From NCBI GenBank assembly GCA_018608565.1, contig JABAZT010000004.1, positions 4,404 through 37,250 on the forward strand: a stretch of DNA of 32,847 nt, written 5' to 3'. The stretch is from Candidatus Altimarinota bacterium. GTDB taxonomy: Bacteria > Patescibacteriota > Gracilibacteria > UBA4473. Both the position numbers and the translations under genes were made by a program. Positions 7,853 through 16,897 of this stretch are shown piece by piece. The notes below the pieces were generated by a model. The model was given only the letters and a program-made list of their open reading frames with translations, made no database searches and was not told the origin of the DNA. The first letter of the stretch is position 1. Every line of letters starts with the position of its first letter.

Positions 7853-8389
7853 ATGGTTTTATCTCGCGCACTTATCATTACGATCCTTTATTATTTTTCT
7901 ACCTTGATAGTAGGAATTCTAGCAGCTCTTCTTTTTAACGCCCCAGAAATAACTGAAAATACTACTCCAACAGGAATCCTCCTCCTTGGACAAGTGAGCA
8001 GTATTTTTCTTATGATTGTAGCAACTATAGCTTACTTTCGTCATCCATCGACTATCCCTGGTGCACGTAATGGACTCAAATTTTCTATTTTTGTTGTTAT
8101 TGTGACATTCTTCCTGAACTTAATAGTCTCTCGGCTCTTATTTGGATCCGATAATACCATCAACCTCAGTGATTTTTATCTCAATCCGTCTTTTTGGATC
8201 AACCTTTTACTACTTGGATGTGTTGGAGTTTTTCTTGGAAACAAATTTGCGACTGATACTTTTTGGCCCTTGGATTTCCGACACTACCACCCGGCCTCTA
8301 CTAAAAAGAAAAACTATTCTGAAGTTTTGCTAGAGGAAAACATACTCTTCAGCAATGAAGCCCAAAAAAAAGGAAACAAGAAATCTTAA
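7853..8389 (+). CDS. Four-helix membrane protein, unknown function
   Basis: This 178-residue protein has four predicted membrane helices: about residues 5-27 (ALIITILYYFSTLIVGILAA), 43-62, 78-97 and 112-128. A polar C-terminal tail of about 45 residues ends in KKGNKKS. I do not recognise the family. The basic tail after the last helix suggests a cytoplasmic C-terminus. An extended -10 (TGATATAAAT) about 15 nt upstream of the ATG gives a short leader without a Shine-Dalgarno sequence. It converges on the MsrAB gene with only 39 nt between the two stops, and I see no terminator hairpin there. Confidence 0.75.
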   Translation: MVLSRALIITILYYFSTLIVGILAALLFNAPEITENTTPTGILLLGQVSSIFLMIVATIAYFRHPSTIPGARNGLKFSIFVVIVTFFLNLIVSRLLFGSDNTINLSDFYLNPSFWINLLLLGCVGVFLGNKFATDTFWPLDFRHYHPASTKKKNYSEVLLEENILFSNEAQKKGNKKS

Positions 8390-8428
8390 CCTCATACGGA
8401 CTTATTTTTTAGACAAGAAACTATGGGA

Positions 8429-9604
8429 TTATTTGAAGAGATACAAATATTCTTCATAGCCACGTTCTTCCATTTGAGATAATGGAACAAACTCAAGAGA
8501 GGCCGAATTTATACAATGTCTTACTCCCGTCGGAGCTGGTCCATCATCAAATACATGACCTAGATGAGAATCTCCATACTTACTTCGAACCTCTGTCCGA
8601 GTCACGAAGAGCTTTCTGTCTACTTCCTCGACTATATATTCAGGTGCTATTGGCTGAGAAAAACTAGGCCATCCCGTACCAGAGTCATACTTGTGAACCG
8701 AAGCGTACAAAGGCTCCCCAGAAACTTTATCTACATAGATACCATCCGCCTTGTTATCCCAATATTCATTTGTAAACGCTCGCTCTGTCCCTTCTTTTGC
8801 GATAACCTTATAACTTAGCTCATCTAGATTTTTTCTTCGTTCTTCGATCTCTTCCTGAGTAAGCTCATAGTCATTTTCCGCAGCTACTTCATTTTCAGAC
8901 TTCAATACAACGATCGGCTCTTCTTTGATTTTTTTTTCTTTTTTTTGCTCAAAAAAACGACTTCGTCCTGATCCATTTTTATATTGTTTATATCGCTCCT
9001 TTGAATGGAGATAAAAATCCTGATGAAATTCTTCAGCGTGAAAGAATTTCCCAAGTTCTATAATTTTAACGGCAATAGGACCTTCATATTTTTCTTGTTC
9101 TACTTCTTTTGAGGCTTCTGCTATTTCTTTTTCAGCTTCATCTGCATAATAAATCGCCGTCGTATAGCTATGACCTCGATCACCAAACTGTCCTCCGCCA
9201 TCTGTTGCATCAATCGTATTCCAATACGTATTTACCAAGTCTTGGTATGTAATCTTGATTGGATCATAATAAACCCTCAACGCTTCCCGATATCCTGTAT
9301 GATTTTCATAGGTAGGATTTTCTGTTTCCCCCCCTGCATATCCCGAGATGGCTTCCTCTACTCCATCCAATTCCTGAAATGCTGACTCCGTACACCAAAA
9401 ACACCCTCCTGCAAAGGTTGCCTGTGAGAGTGTTGTATCTAATTCGAGCTGAGTAAACAATGCTTCGATTTCGGGTTTCCCTTCTGATGGATTGGCTGTT
9501 AACGTTTTATCTGAAGGAGTTGGAACAGAACAAGCGGTCATAAATAGTAAAATAAAAGGTAATAGTTTTTGCATACCTTCTTTATATCTTTGTTTCGTCC
9601 ACAT
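8429..9604 (-). CDS. msrAB: Bifunctional methionine sulfoxide reductase MsrA-MsrB, lipoprotein
   Basis: This protein repairs oxidised methionine: MsrA reduces the S-sulfoxide and MsrB the R-sulfoxide. The 391 residues open with a basic n-region, a hydrophobic core and a lipobox-like FMTAC (Cys25), so the protein should be a lipid-anchored extracytoplasmic enzyme. MsrA (about residues 60-220) carries [10 protein letters not shown] with catalytic Cys68. A Lys/Glu-rich linker follows. MsrB (about 265-391) shows [11 protein letters not shown] and the catalytic [11 protein letters not shown] (Cys364). The two CxxC zinc sites of many MsrB proteins are absent (SGEPLY where CGxPLF is common), as in streptococcal-type fusions. 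Cys68 and Cys71 of the MsrA motif and Cys364 are the only cysteines after the lipobox. The start could also be the eleventh codon (ATG at 9574). It lies 9 nt after the stop of the upstream unknown gene, so they form an operon. Confidence 0.93.
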   Translation of the reverse strand: MWTKQRYKEGMQKLLPFILLFMTACSVPTPSDKTLTANPSEGKPEIEALFTQLELDTTLSQATFAGGCFWCTESAFQELDGVEEAISGYAGGETENPTYENHTGYREALRVYYDPIKITYQDLVNTYWNTIDATDGGGQFGDRGHSYTTAIYYADEAEKEIAEASKEVEQEKYEGPIAVKIIELGKFFHAEEFHQDFYLHSKERYKQYKNGSGRSRFFEQKKEKKIKEEPIVVLKSENEVAAENDYELTQEEIEERRKNLDELSYKVIAKEGTERAFTNEYWDNKADGIYVDKVSGEPLYASVHKYDSGTGWPSFSQPIAPEYIVEEVDRKLFVTRTEVRSKYGDSHLGHVFDDGPAPTGVRHCINSASLEFVPLSQMEERGYEEYLYLFK

Positions 9605-9613
9605 TCCAAGTGC

Positions 9614-10051
9614 TTAGTTGTGACTCACGCTACTTTGTGCTGTAATTCGCACCTTCTCTAGAGCTTTTGCTATATCCTGAAAACTACAAAAAACTGCCCA
9701 ACCATCTACTTTGTTCAATTTATCTACGAGTTGCTCTGTCGTCCATCCTACACCTATAAACTCGGTAATTTCACTATCTAGATCTACTATGAAACTTTCA
9801 AATGCAGCCCCTCTCATCATATCACCAGGCTCATCCACTAGTATTCTGGATTCAGGCAATCGACCTAGTTCAAATGCCTCTTCCTCGATAAGATCCTGAC
9901 TATTCAACCCCATTGTATTTATTAATTTTTCTAGACTTGGCACTGATAAACTTTCAAATACTTCTATTAGTTTTCCTGTAAGATTCGACTCTTGATCCTT
10001 ACTTTCCATCCTTGCACCAGGCACGTTCAGAGTGTTTATTTGTTTAACCAT
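9614..10051 (-). CDS. Hypothetical protein, 145 aa
   Basis: I do not recognise this small, acidic, soluble-looking protein. It has no signal peptide or membrane helix. Residues about 20-60 look like helices (LTGKLIEVFESLSVPSLEKLINTMG), followed by an alpha/beta-like part (FESFIVDLDSEITEFIGVGW, then WAVFCSFQDIAKALEKV). An in-frame GTG at 10066 would add five residues, but those codons overlap a TATAAT box. The ATG at 10051 lies exactly 6 nt after this box and is the better start. It precedes msrAB by 9 nt and is probably co-transcribed, so a link to envelope oxidation repair is possible but unproven. Confidence 0.65.
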   Translation of the reverse strand: MVKQINTLNVPGARMESKDQESNLTGKLIEVFESLSVPSLEKLINTMGLNSQDLIEEEAFELGRLPESRILVDEPGDMMRGAAFESFIVDLDSEITEFIGVGWTTEQLVDKLNKVDGWAVFCSFQDIAKALEKVRITAQSSVSHN

Positions 10052-10057
10052 CAGACC

Positions 10058-10086
10058 ATTATACACTATTTTTTGATTAATGTGAA
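10058..10086 (-). promoter_or_regulatory. Leaderless promoter for the 145-aa protein and msrAB
   Basis: On the minus strand TTCACA (10081-10086), a 17-bp spacer and a perfect TATAAT (10058-10063) lie 6 nt before the ATG at 10051. Transcription should start at or within one base of the ATG. Confidence 0.65.
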
Positions 10087-10087
10087 G

Positions 10088-10128
10088 TTGTAGATCTAAT
10101 TGTCGCTCTTATACTGTTAGAGTATTTT
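10088..10128 (+). promoter_or_regulatory. Promoter region of the FKBP lipoprotein gene
   Basis: Two overlapping pairs are possible: TTGTAG (10088-10093) with TATACT (10110-10115, 16-bp spacer), or TTGTCG (10100-10105) with TATTTT (10123-10128, 17-bp spacer). The second gives a leader of only about 3-4 nt, in keeping with other promoters here. The first -35 lies next to the -35 of the divergent promoter (10081-10086). Confidence 0.4.
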
Positions 10129-10138
10129 TTATAAACCT

Positions 10139-10576
10139 ATGAAACAAACATTACTATCGGCTCTCGTACTTACTAGTCTTCTTATCACTGGATGTGGAGG
10201 CGATTCATCATCTACTAATGACCCAAATAACATGGCAAAATCTGAAGACAAAGCTGGTGTTGGAATTGAAATTACTAAAGCTGGCGATGGCGCTGTTGCC
10301 AAAGAAGGATCTAACGTCCTCGTCCACTATGTAGGAACACTTGAAGATGGAACTCAATTTGATTCGAGTCGAGACCGAGGAACTCCATTTCCATTTACAG
10401 TAGGAGGAGGACAAGTAATCAAAGGATGGGATATCGGAGTCGCTGGAATGAAAGTAGGAGAAACTCGAGTTTTGACTATCCCTCCAGCTCTTGGGTACGG
10501 AGAATCCGGAATTGGTCCAATCCCTGCAAATGCAACGCTTATCTTCGAAGTTGAACTAGTAGAAATCAAAGGATAA
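10139..10576 (+). CDS. FKBP-type peptidyl-prolyl isomerase, lipoprotein
   Basis: This 145-residue exported foldase catalyses cis-trans isomerisation of X-Pro bonds. A signal peptide ends in the lipobox LITGC (Cys19), then a Gly/Ser/Asn linker runs to about residue 42. A single FKBP domain fills the rest: [48 protein letters not shown], the active-site-type [13 protein letters not shown] and the closing [14 protein letters not shown]. The aromatic and hydrophobic pocket residues of the family (Tyr, Phe, Asp, Trp, Tyr) are present. Its length is typical of minimal FkpA/FkbP-like lipoproteins without a dimerisation domain. A bidirectional terminator follows directly. Confidence 0.95.
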   Translation: MKQTLLSALVLTSLLITGCGGDSSSTNDPNNMAKSEDKAGVGIEITKAGDGAVAKEGSNVLVHYVGTLEDGTQFDSSRDRGTPFPFTVGGGQVIKGWDIGVAGMKVGETRVLTIPPALGYGESGIGPIPANATLIFEVELVEIKG

Positions 10577-10599
10577 ATTCTTTTTAATTTCACTCTTTA

Positions 10600-10626
10600 A
10601 AAAAAGCCCCTTCTTGGGGCTTTTTT
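10600..10626. terminator. Bidirectional Rho-independent terminator
   Basis: AAAAAAGCCCC, a 5-nt loop TTCTT, then GGGGCTTTTTT form an 11-bp stem with a T-run on both strands. It sits between two convergent genes, 24 nt after the FKBP stop and 5 nt after the stop of the minus-strand gene at 10631, and can serve both. Confidence 0.9.
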
Positions 10627-10630
10627 GATA

Positions 10631-11353
10631 TCATTTCTCAATTACTCCTAAAATTTTCTGAGGCGTCGCCTCAGACATTAATTTCAAATACTCCTCTGGA
10701 GCATTTTTCTTTATCTGACTTGATCTAATTATTGATTGAATTTCTACTAGATCCAAGGGACGCCCGACTGTATACACCGGCTTATTATTATACCCTGTAA
10801 ATTTCTGTATAAAACAAACCCAATACTTGAGTGATGGAAATCTATCATCAAAAATCATCATTGTTGGATTTCCAGCTCGTCCTTCTTTCCCAAAAACTTT
10901 TACATCCTCTAAAAAAATTTCATCCTCTTTCCCATCAATTTTCACTCGCACCCTTATATTAATTATATATGAAGCAATGCTTTCTTGAGATTCATTCTCA
11001 AAAGGATTGTCAGCATTCCATGAAACCGCTCCACCAAAACCAACTTCTGCAAGACCACAAATTGGTGCACGAGTTCTTTTTATTATTACCCCGCAATTTT
11101 TCCCGAACTCCTTATTCTTCCCTAAAAACTTACAATCAGGATTAGACCTCATATAACGAACACAAAAATCATTCCCTTTTAACTCTTTTTCATCTCGAAT
11201 AAATGTATCCATCTGAAATTGAGATGGAATATAAGTCAACGGTACCTCTTTTCGCTCTAGCTGAGTTAAAGAGAAATCCCCTCCTATACGATCAAAACCG
11301 TAGGCAGGACCAAATCTATCAACCTCTTCTATCTTATAATATATTAATACCAT
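10631..11353 (-). CDS. Hypothetical protein with four clustered cysteines, 240 aa
   Basis: I do not recognise this soluble-looking protein. Its first half contains four Cys in about 36 residues (FCVRYMRSNPDCKFLG...KNCGVI...APICG, residues about 64-99), which could bind a metal or form disulfides. The second half has alternating beta-like strands (YIINIRVRVKIDGKEDEIFLEDVKVFG) and a stretch around MMIFDDRFPSLKYWVCFIQKF. There is no signal peptide or membrane helix. The TGA stop followed by a terminator shows that UGA is a stop codon in this organism. Its promoter overlaps the 3' end of mraY. Confidence 0.65.
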   Translation of the reverse strand: MVLIYYKIEEVDRFGPAYGFDRIGGDFSLTQLERKEVPLTYIPSQFQMDTFIRDEKELKGNDFCVRYMRSNPDCKFLGKNKEFGKNCGVIIKRTRAPICGLAEVGFGGAVSWNADNPFENESQESIASYIINIRVRVKIDGKEDEIFLEDVKVFGKEGRAGNPTMMIFDDRFPSLKYWVCFIQKFTGYNNKPVYTVGRPLDLVEIQSIIRSSQIKKNAPEEYLKLMSEATPQKILGVIEK

Positions 11354-11359
11354 CTGTAG

Positions 11360-11388
11360 ATTATATCATTTTTTTTCTGATCCTACAA
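11360..11388 (-). promoter_or_regulatory. Leaderless promoter overlapping the mraY stop codon
   Basis: On the minus strand TTGTAG (11383-11388), a 17-bp spacer and a perfect TATAAT (11360-11365) lie 6 nt before the ATG at 11353. The last three bases of the -35 box are the TAG stop of mraY. Confidence 0.65.
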
Positions 11389-12447
11389 TATCCCAGCCTT
11401 CCCCATTCCTAGAATCCCGACAATCAATCCAAGCATCCCAAAGACTCCCCCAAGAATCCAAAAACGCATCGTAATCTGTGTTTCAGACCACCCCTTCGCT
11501 TCAAAATGATGATGAATTGGAGCAATAAGAAATAATTTTTTCTTAAATACTTTTTTCCAAAACAACTGTAATATCACCGATATGGTCTCTATCCCAAATA
11601 CACCACAGACAATAATCCATACAAAAAATGAATTTGTCATCATGGCGATCACCCCAAGAGTTGCCCCCAAAGGCAGACTTCCCGCATCACCCATAAATAT
11701 TGAGGCTGGTGGAACATTGAACCACAAAAAAGCTAATAAGGTCGCTACAATCAGAAAACAAAAGGTCGAGAGTATCGGTAATCCATACGCATATGAAATC
11801 GCTCCAAATACCGCAAATGCGACCGCACTCAGACCTCCCGCAAGTCCATCAAGTCCATCCGTAAAATTTACGGCATTGGCGCTCCCCACTACTACAAATA
11901 TAAAGAGTGGAACATACCAGAACCCAATATCAAAATCCCCAATCGCTGGAATATGAATCGAAGAATAACCCAGTCGAAAGAAAAACCAGAGAGCGCCAAG
12001 GACGGCAAAAAGTATTAACGTCCAAATTTTTACTCGAGCTGAGAGCCCTTTTTGTTTTGATCGTTCTGTAATGTTGAGATAATCATCGATAATCCCCAAC
12101 ACTCCAACACAGGCAAATGTCGCGAGTGGCAGATAGGTTTCTCCTCGATTGAGCAATGAATAATCCACTACCCCAAAATAAGCCAAAACACGTGAAATCC
12201 CCACTGTAGCTAATACCGTAAAGACAATTACGGCGCCTCCCATAGTAGGAGTTCCAGCTTTATGAGCATGTAATTTTTTAAACAAATTAGCAACTTTCCC
12301 GTCCATTGCTTCTTCTCGTATTTTTTGGGTTAGCTTATATTTTTGTATAAATTTTATAAACTCTGGAAATAAAACGATCCCAATTCCAAAGGCGAAAGCA
12401 CTGTAAAGGAGGATCTGTATAAAGTTTTGAGCGTGAAGCGAAAACAT
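11383..12447 (-). CDS. mraY: Phospho-N-acetylmuramoyl-pentapeptide-transferase
   Basis: This integral membrane enzyme makes lipid I by moving phospho-MurNAc-pentapeptide from UDP to undecaprenyl phosphate, the first membrane step of peptidoglycan synthesis. The 354 residues form about ten helices, as is usual. Family motifs are all present: HKAGTPTMGGAVI (about residues 62-74), the Asp pair IDDYLNI (Asp121 and Asp122), NAVNFTDGLDGLAGG (191-205, with the catalytic Asp) and the periplasm-side APIHHHFEAKGWSE near 310-325. It is separated from its usual mur/fts neighbours. Here it follows an O-antigen ligase-like gene by 19 nt, suggesting an envelope-assembly operon. No Shine-Dalgarno sequence precedes the ATG. 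Confidence 0.96.
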   Translation of the reverse strand: MFSLHAQNFIQILLYSAFAFGIGIVLFPEFIKFIQKYKLTQKIREEAMDGKVANLFKKLHAHKAGTPTMGGAVIVFTVLATVGISRVLAYFGVVDYSLLNRGETYLPLATFACVGVLGIIDDYLNITERSKQKGLSARVKIWTLILFAVLGALWFFFRLGYSSIHIPAIGDFDIGFWYVPLFIFVVVGSANAVNFTDGLDGLAGGLSAVAFAVFGAISYAYGLPILSTFCFLIVATLLAFLWFNVPPASIFMGDAGSLPLGATLGVIAMMTNSFFVWIIVCGVFGIETISVILQLFWKKVFKKKLFLIAPIHHHFEAKGWSETQITMRFWILGGVFGMLGLIVGILGMGKAGIL

Positions 12448-12466
12448 AGGAGGTAGTATTAAGAAG

Positions 12467-13756
12467 CTAAGCTTTTATCGTATTTTTACTCATCCAGGCG
12501 AAAAAGAAAAAGAAAATAATACTGATTGGAGTCATATCAAATATTGTTGCCATATTAGCTAATAGGAGCACCACTATCAAAAACACTCGTGATCGAAAGC
12601 TAAACCTCATCCATAATGACCAAAAAAATCCAAGAGCGAATACAAGCCCAAGCCATCCTAACTGCACAAAATAGTCCGCAAATATATTTTCAGCAATGGG
12701 CGCTGAATCATTATTATTTTCTTGTAAATTCTTAGCTCTTGCTGCTGGTCCCCATTGGCCTAGATGTCCAATAATTGGATTATGCATTCCCTGTTTTATA
12801 GCGGCTACTGGACGAGTAAAATGATCTGAAGTTCCTGCTCGAGAAATTAGTGAAGGACTGATAATAAAAAGCCCTAGAAAAGCTGCCAGAATCCCTCCTG
12901 CAAAAAAAACTTTAAATTTCCTACAGGAAGTTTTTTGGAGTTTTGCCTTATGACGAAGATAATCCCAGCCTTTGATCCCAAACAATACCATCACTCCTAG
13001 CAATGCTGCACGAGAATGACTCGCGTAAATACCAAGAAGAAATAATACTACCACCAGTAGATAAACTGTTTTGTTTAATTTTGAAGAAGCGGTCTGTAAA
13101 ATTGAAGAACTATAAAATAATAAAAAGAATAAACCAACTACCAGCAAATGTGAAAACTCTATTGGTCCGCTGGCAGTTCCTTGCATCCGCACTATGCCAC
13201 TAGCTTCATGATACAGAGGTAGCGTCTGCCCTGGCACCCAACTAGAAATCGTCTGAGAATACCACGAAGACAAGACCTCAAATCCTCCGAGAAACTGTGC
13301 CCAAACACCAAATAAAACAGAGAAGATCAATGATCCAAGGAAGCAACAGATCAACAGACCAACTGGTATATTGTTGGATAATTTTGCTCCGTCGTTCTGT
13401 GATGGTGTTGTTCTCCGTTTTAAAACTAAGCTAACTATCAAATATACCACATACCCAAGCCCTAAATATCGAAAAGCAATCAATGCGGTCTTTGGATCTG
13501 GATTGAGAGCTATCAATATGGCTCCCCAGAGGAGGAAGAGAAAGGCCCAAGTTTGAGATAATTTAAAAATATTTTTCCAATTCTCTTTTTTCCATTTTTC
13601 GCCTGTTATCTGTTTGGCTCCTTGCACTAGCACCATCAAACCCAATAGAATAATCACCCCTTCTTTCCAAAAACGCATCCACTCAGGCGCGAATACAGTG
13701 ATTGCTCCATGATGTGGAAGGAATGTAATAAGAAGGACAACTAAAAGACGAATCAT
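12467..13756 (-). CDS. O-antigen ligase/polymerase-like membrane protein (Wzy_C type)
   Basis: This 429-residue protein has about eleven membrane helices and one large extracytoplasmic loop. The helix pair around residues 200-255 contains SGPIEFSHLLVVGLFFLLF and then LLGIYASHSRAALLGVMVLFG, whose S-R-A-A-L-L-G pattern is the hallmark of the Wzy_C/WaaL domain. The long loop (about residues 305-355) carries a basic stretch and the AENIFADYFVQLGWLGLVFALG segment found after the loop in these enzymes. Members transfer or polymerise undecaprenyl-linked glycans outside the membrane; the substrate here is unknown. Its ATG overlaps the stop of the upstream antiporter by one base (TAATG), so translation is probably coupled. 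mraY follows 19 nt downstream. Confidence 0.8.
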   Translation of the reverse strand: MIRLLVVLLITFLPHHGAITVFAPEWMRFWKEGVIILLGLMVLVQGAKQITGEKWKKENWKNIFKLSQTWAFLFLLWGAILIALNPDPKTALIAFRYLGLGYVVYLIVSLVLKRRTTPSQNDGAKLSNNIPVGLLICCFLGSLIFSVLFGVWAQFLGGFEVLSSWYSQTISSWVPGQTLPLYHEASGIVRMQGTASGPIEFSHLLVVGLFFLLFYSSSILQTASSKLNKTVYLLVVVLFLLGIYASHSRAALLGVMVLFGIKGWDYLRHKAKLQKTSCRKFKVFFAGGILAAFLGLFIISPSLISRAGTSDHFTRPVAAIKQGMHNPIIGHLGQWGPAARAKNLQENNNDSAPIAENIFADYFVQLGWLGLVFALGFFWSLWMRFSFRSRVFLIVVLLLANMATIFDMTPISIIFFFFFAWMSKNTIKA

Positions 13757-14760
13757 TATATACTCTTAAATCTCCATAAGTTATACGCGTTATTGATGTA
13801 AAATAAAAGATTAACGGTTATCATGGCAGGAATCACAATTCCAACTAATTCTGAACCAAAAATAGGAATAGCAGAAATCAGGAGGACAATACTAGTGAGT
13901 CCTTGTTGTTGGTTGGAGGCGAGGAAGGCTTTGTCTTTTTTGTTATAGTTGGAGAGGAATAGATAGACCTGTGATCGTCGTGCGACGTAGACGAGTACAA
14001 AAGCAATAAAAACTCCGTAGTAGAGATTCTGAATATTAAATCCTGTAGGAAAGTAGAATCCGATGATAACATAGGATAATGCCGTCACGAGCGGAATCAT
14101 CCGATGAAATATTTTTTCATCCATTTTTAGATACCAAGCGACGAAGGCTGTGGCCATCGTGGTATTGCAGATGGCGCTCACGATGACGGAACTACTCCCG
14201 ATAAATCCTTTGTCTGGAAGTAAAAACTTGTGAGCGAGAATGAATACAAAGGCAAAGATAAAAATTAGCAAAATCGTCACACTTGAATCAAACGTGCTGT
14301 AAATCCCAAATACGGCTGGAAAGAGGATAAAACTCGTCCAGATAATACTAAAGAGATCATCAAATGAAGATTCTATCTTAGAGACTTGTTTTACTTTTTC
14401 ACTGACGTTGAGTCGTTCTACTACATAGGAGGTCAATACTGGATCAATCTGAGCCAGAATTCCTCCAATAACGAAATAGACTGGATCTTTAGTTAGAAAG
14501 AAACCAACACTCCCAATAAGTGCTGCCTTATAGATAACTCCCAATATTACGAGTGTAAAAATCTGTTTTTTGTTTTTATTGACGAAGTCTTGGTCGATTC
14601 CTGAAACATTGGAAAATATCGCAATCCCCAAAAGCACTAAACTTGTAATCCGTATGGCTGCAGAGTGATCCAGTGGTGTAAATCCAAAGTAAATAACCGT
14701 TAAAGCTCCCAGGGCACAAAATATTGCAGGCAGAAGGAACTGTTGGAGGATTATTTTCAT
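13756..14760 (-). CDS. Cation/proton antiporter family membrane protein
   Basis: This 334-residue protein has about ten to eleven helices. AQIDPVLTSYVVERLNVSEKV (about residues 102-122) and KIESSFDDLFSIIWTSFI (about 127-144) line up with the 'xxTDPVAxxxVLxxxxxxxxL' and 'ExxxNDxxxxVLF' helices of Na+/H+ exchangers (CPA superfamily). The ion-binding pair appears as Asp-Asp (SFDD) rather than the Asn-Asp of classical CPA1 proteins, which in this superfamily is often linked to electrogenic exchange; that reading is an inference. It is shorter than most NhaP proteins and lacks a cytosolic regulatory tail. It is the first gene of the operon with the ligase-like protein and perhaps mraY, behind its own promoter. 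Confidence 0.75.
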   Translation of the reverse strand: MKIILQQFLLPAIFCALGALTVIYFGFTPLDHSAAIRITSLVLLGIAIFSNVSGIDQDFVNKNKKQIFTLVILGVIYKAALIGSVGFFLTKDPVYFVIGGILAQIDPVLTSYVVERLNVSEKVKQVSKIESSFDDLFSIIWTSFILFPAVFGIYSTFDSSVTILLIFIFAFVFILAHKFLLPDKGFIGSSSVIVSAICNTTMATAFVAWYLKMDEKIFHRMIPLVTALSYVIIGFYFPTGFNIQNLYYGVFIAFVLVYVARRSQVYLFLSNYNKKDKAFLASNQQQGLTSIVLLISAIPIFGSELVGIVIPAMITVNLLFYINNAYNLWRFKSI

Positions 14761-14766
14761 ATAAAA

Positions 14767-14794
14767 AGTGTATCTCCAGCCTTGTTTTAGGCAA
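14767..14794 (-). promoter_or_regulatory. Leaderless promoter of the antiporter operon
   Basis: On the minus strand TTGCCT (14789-14794), a 16-bp spacer and TACACT (14767-14772) lie 6 nt before the ATG at 14760. Confidence 0.55.
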
Positions 14795-14810
14795 TATTTA
14801 CGACTGGCTT

Positions 14811-14838
14811 TTGACTTTATCTAGATACTTATTACTTT
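14811..14838 (+). promoter_or_regulatory. Near-leaderless promoter for the gene at 14847
   Basis: TTGACT (14811-14816), a 16-bp spacer and TACTTT (14833-14838) lie 8 nt before the ATG. It is divergent from the antiporter promoter, with 16 bp between the two -35 boxes. Confidence 0.5.
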
Positions 14839-14846
14839 TTATTTAA

Positions 14847-15332
14847 ATGAAAAAAGAGCCAACTTTTCCAATTACACATCATGAGTATGAAAATTCATAT
14901 TTTCAAGATTATGTATTCCTTCTTTCTGAAACAATTAGAAGACTATCCACTCTCAATGAAGCCAAACACCTCATCCCATTACTTCATGATCCCAGTCTTT
15001 TATCAAGAATTAAAGAAATATCAGAAATAGATTCTTCAAGAAATTCTGAAGATTTATTGCGAGAACACGTCGCTCTTTGTTTTTATAAAATAACAGATCG
15101 AAATACAATACTCCCGGCATTAACAATTATATCCACCGGCCTTTTAGCTCCTTACCTTGTTTGGAATCAAGATAGTTTTGACCTCTCCATAAAACTAATC
15201 TTAACTTCAATCTCTAGTGTAATCGCAATAAAAACACTCATTAGACATTTAATTAATGAGTATATTGAATCCAGTCCGGAATTTCATCAATTCCAAAATC
15301 AAGCCTATAAAGTAATTTCTCAATACTCTTAG
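14847..15332 (+). CDS. Hypothetical protein with two membrane helices, 161 aa
   Basis: I do not recognise this protein. Residues 1-85 are polar and probably helical (DYVFLLSETIRRLSTLNEAKHLIPLLHD, then LLSRIKEISEID). Two hydrophobic segments follow at about residues 89-107 (ILPALTIISTGLLAPYLVW) and 113-131 (LSIKLILTSISSVIAIKTLI). A short polar tail (INEYIESSPEFHQFQNQ) ends the protein. The layout suggests a cytosolic domain anchored by a helical hairpin. The gene is monocistronic, with its own promoter and a palindromic element right after its stop. Confidence 0.65.
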   Translation: MKKEPTFPITHHEYENSYFQDYVFLLSETIRRLSTLNEAKHLIPLLHDPSLLSRIKEISEIDSSRNSEDLLREHVALCFYKITDRNTILPALTIISTGLLAPYLVWNQDSFDLSIKLILTSISSVIAIKTLIRHLINEYIESSPEFHQFQNQAYKVISQYS

Positions 15333-15369
15333 CTCCTATATAAACTCAAACATTAATACCATTTGGTAG

Positions 15370-15465
15370 AGTTCTAGGAAATCCATCCCCGCCCCTTCCT
15401 TTCACAAGGAAGGGAGTCTTCTGTTTCTTCTCCCTCTTGATAAAGAGTGGGCTAGGGGGAGATTT
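15370..15465. repeat. REP-like palindromic intergenic element
   Basis: This GC-rich block in an AT-rich gap contains two hairpins. The first is a perfect 9-bp stem CCCTTCCTT/AAGGAAGGG (15393-15401 and 15406-15414, loop TCAC). The second has an inner stem CTCTT/AAGAG (15434-15438, 15442-15446) and an outer TCTCCC/GGGAGA (15429-15434, 15457-15462). Read on the minus strand, the pattern 'CTCCCCCTAGCCC...AAGAGGGAG...GGGGATGG' resembles short intergenic repeats dispersed in many bacterial genomes. It lies between convergent genes and could also stop transcription. Only one copy is in this window, so repetition is inferred. Confidence 0.55.
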
Positions 15466-15486
15466 ACCAATAGTTTCTGAGCTACT

Positions 15487-16818
<1,332 letters not shown>

Positions 16819-16897
16819 TTATTTTTATTATCTAAGGATCAAGAATCTAACTATCTATTGAAATAAAGAAAGACTTTTTATCTGGGAGTATTCTAGC

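Noticed and set aside
10622-10640. Recoding of UGA as glycine (genetic code 25), suggested by the CPR-like look of the window
   Set aside because: The gene at 10631 ends with TGA directly before a strong terminator, and the solute-binding protein gene ends with TGA at 27881 at the length expected of its family. No long frame in the window needs TGA read as glycine.
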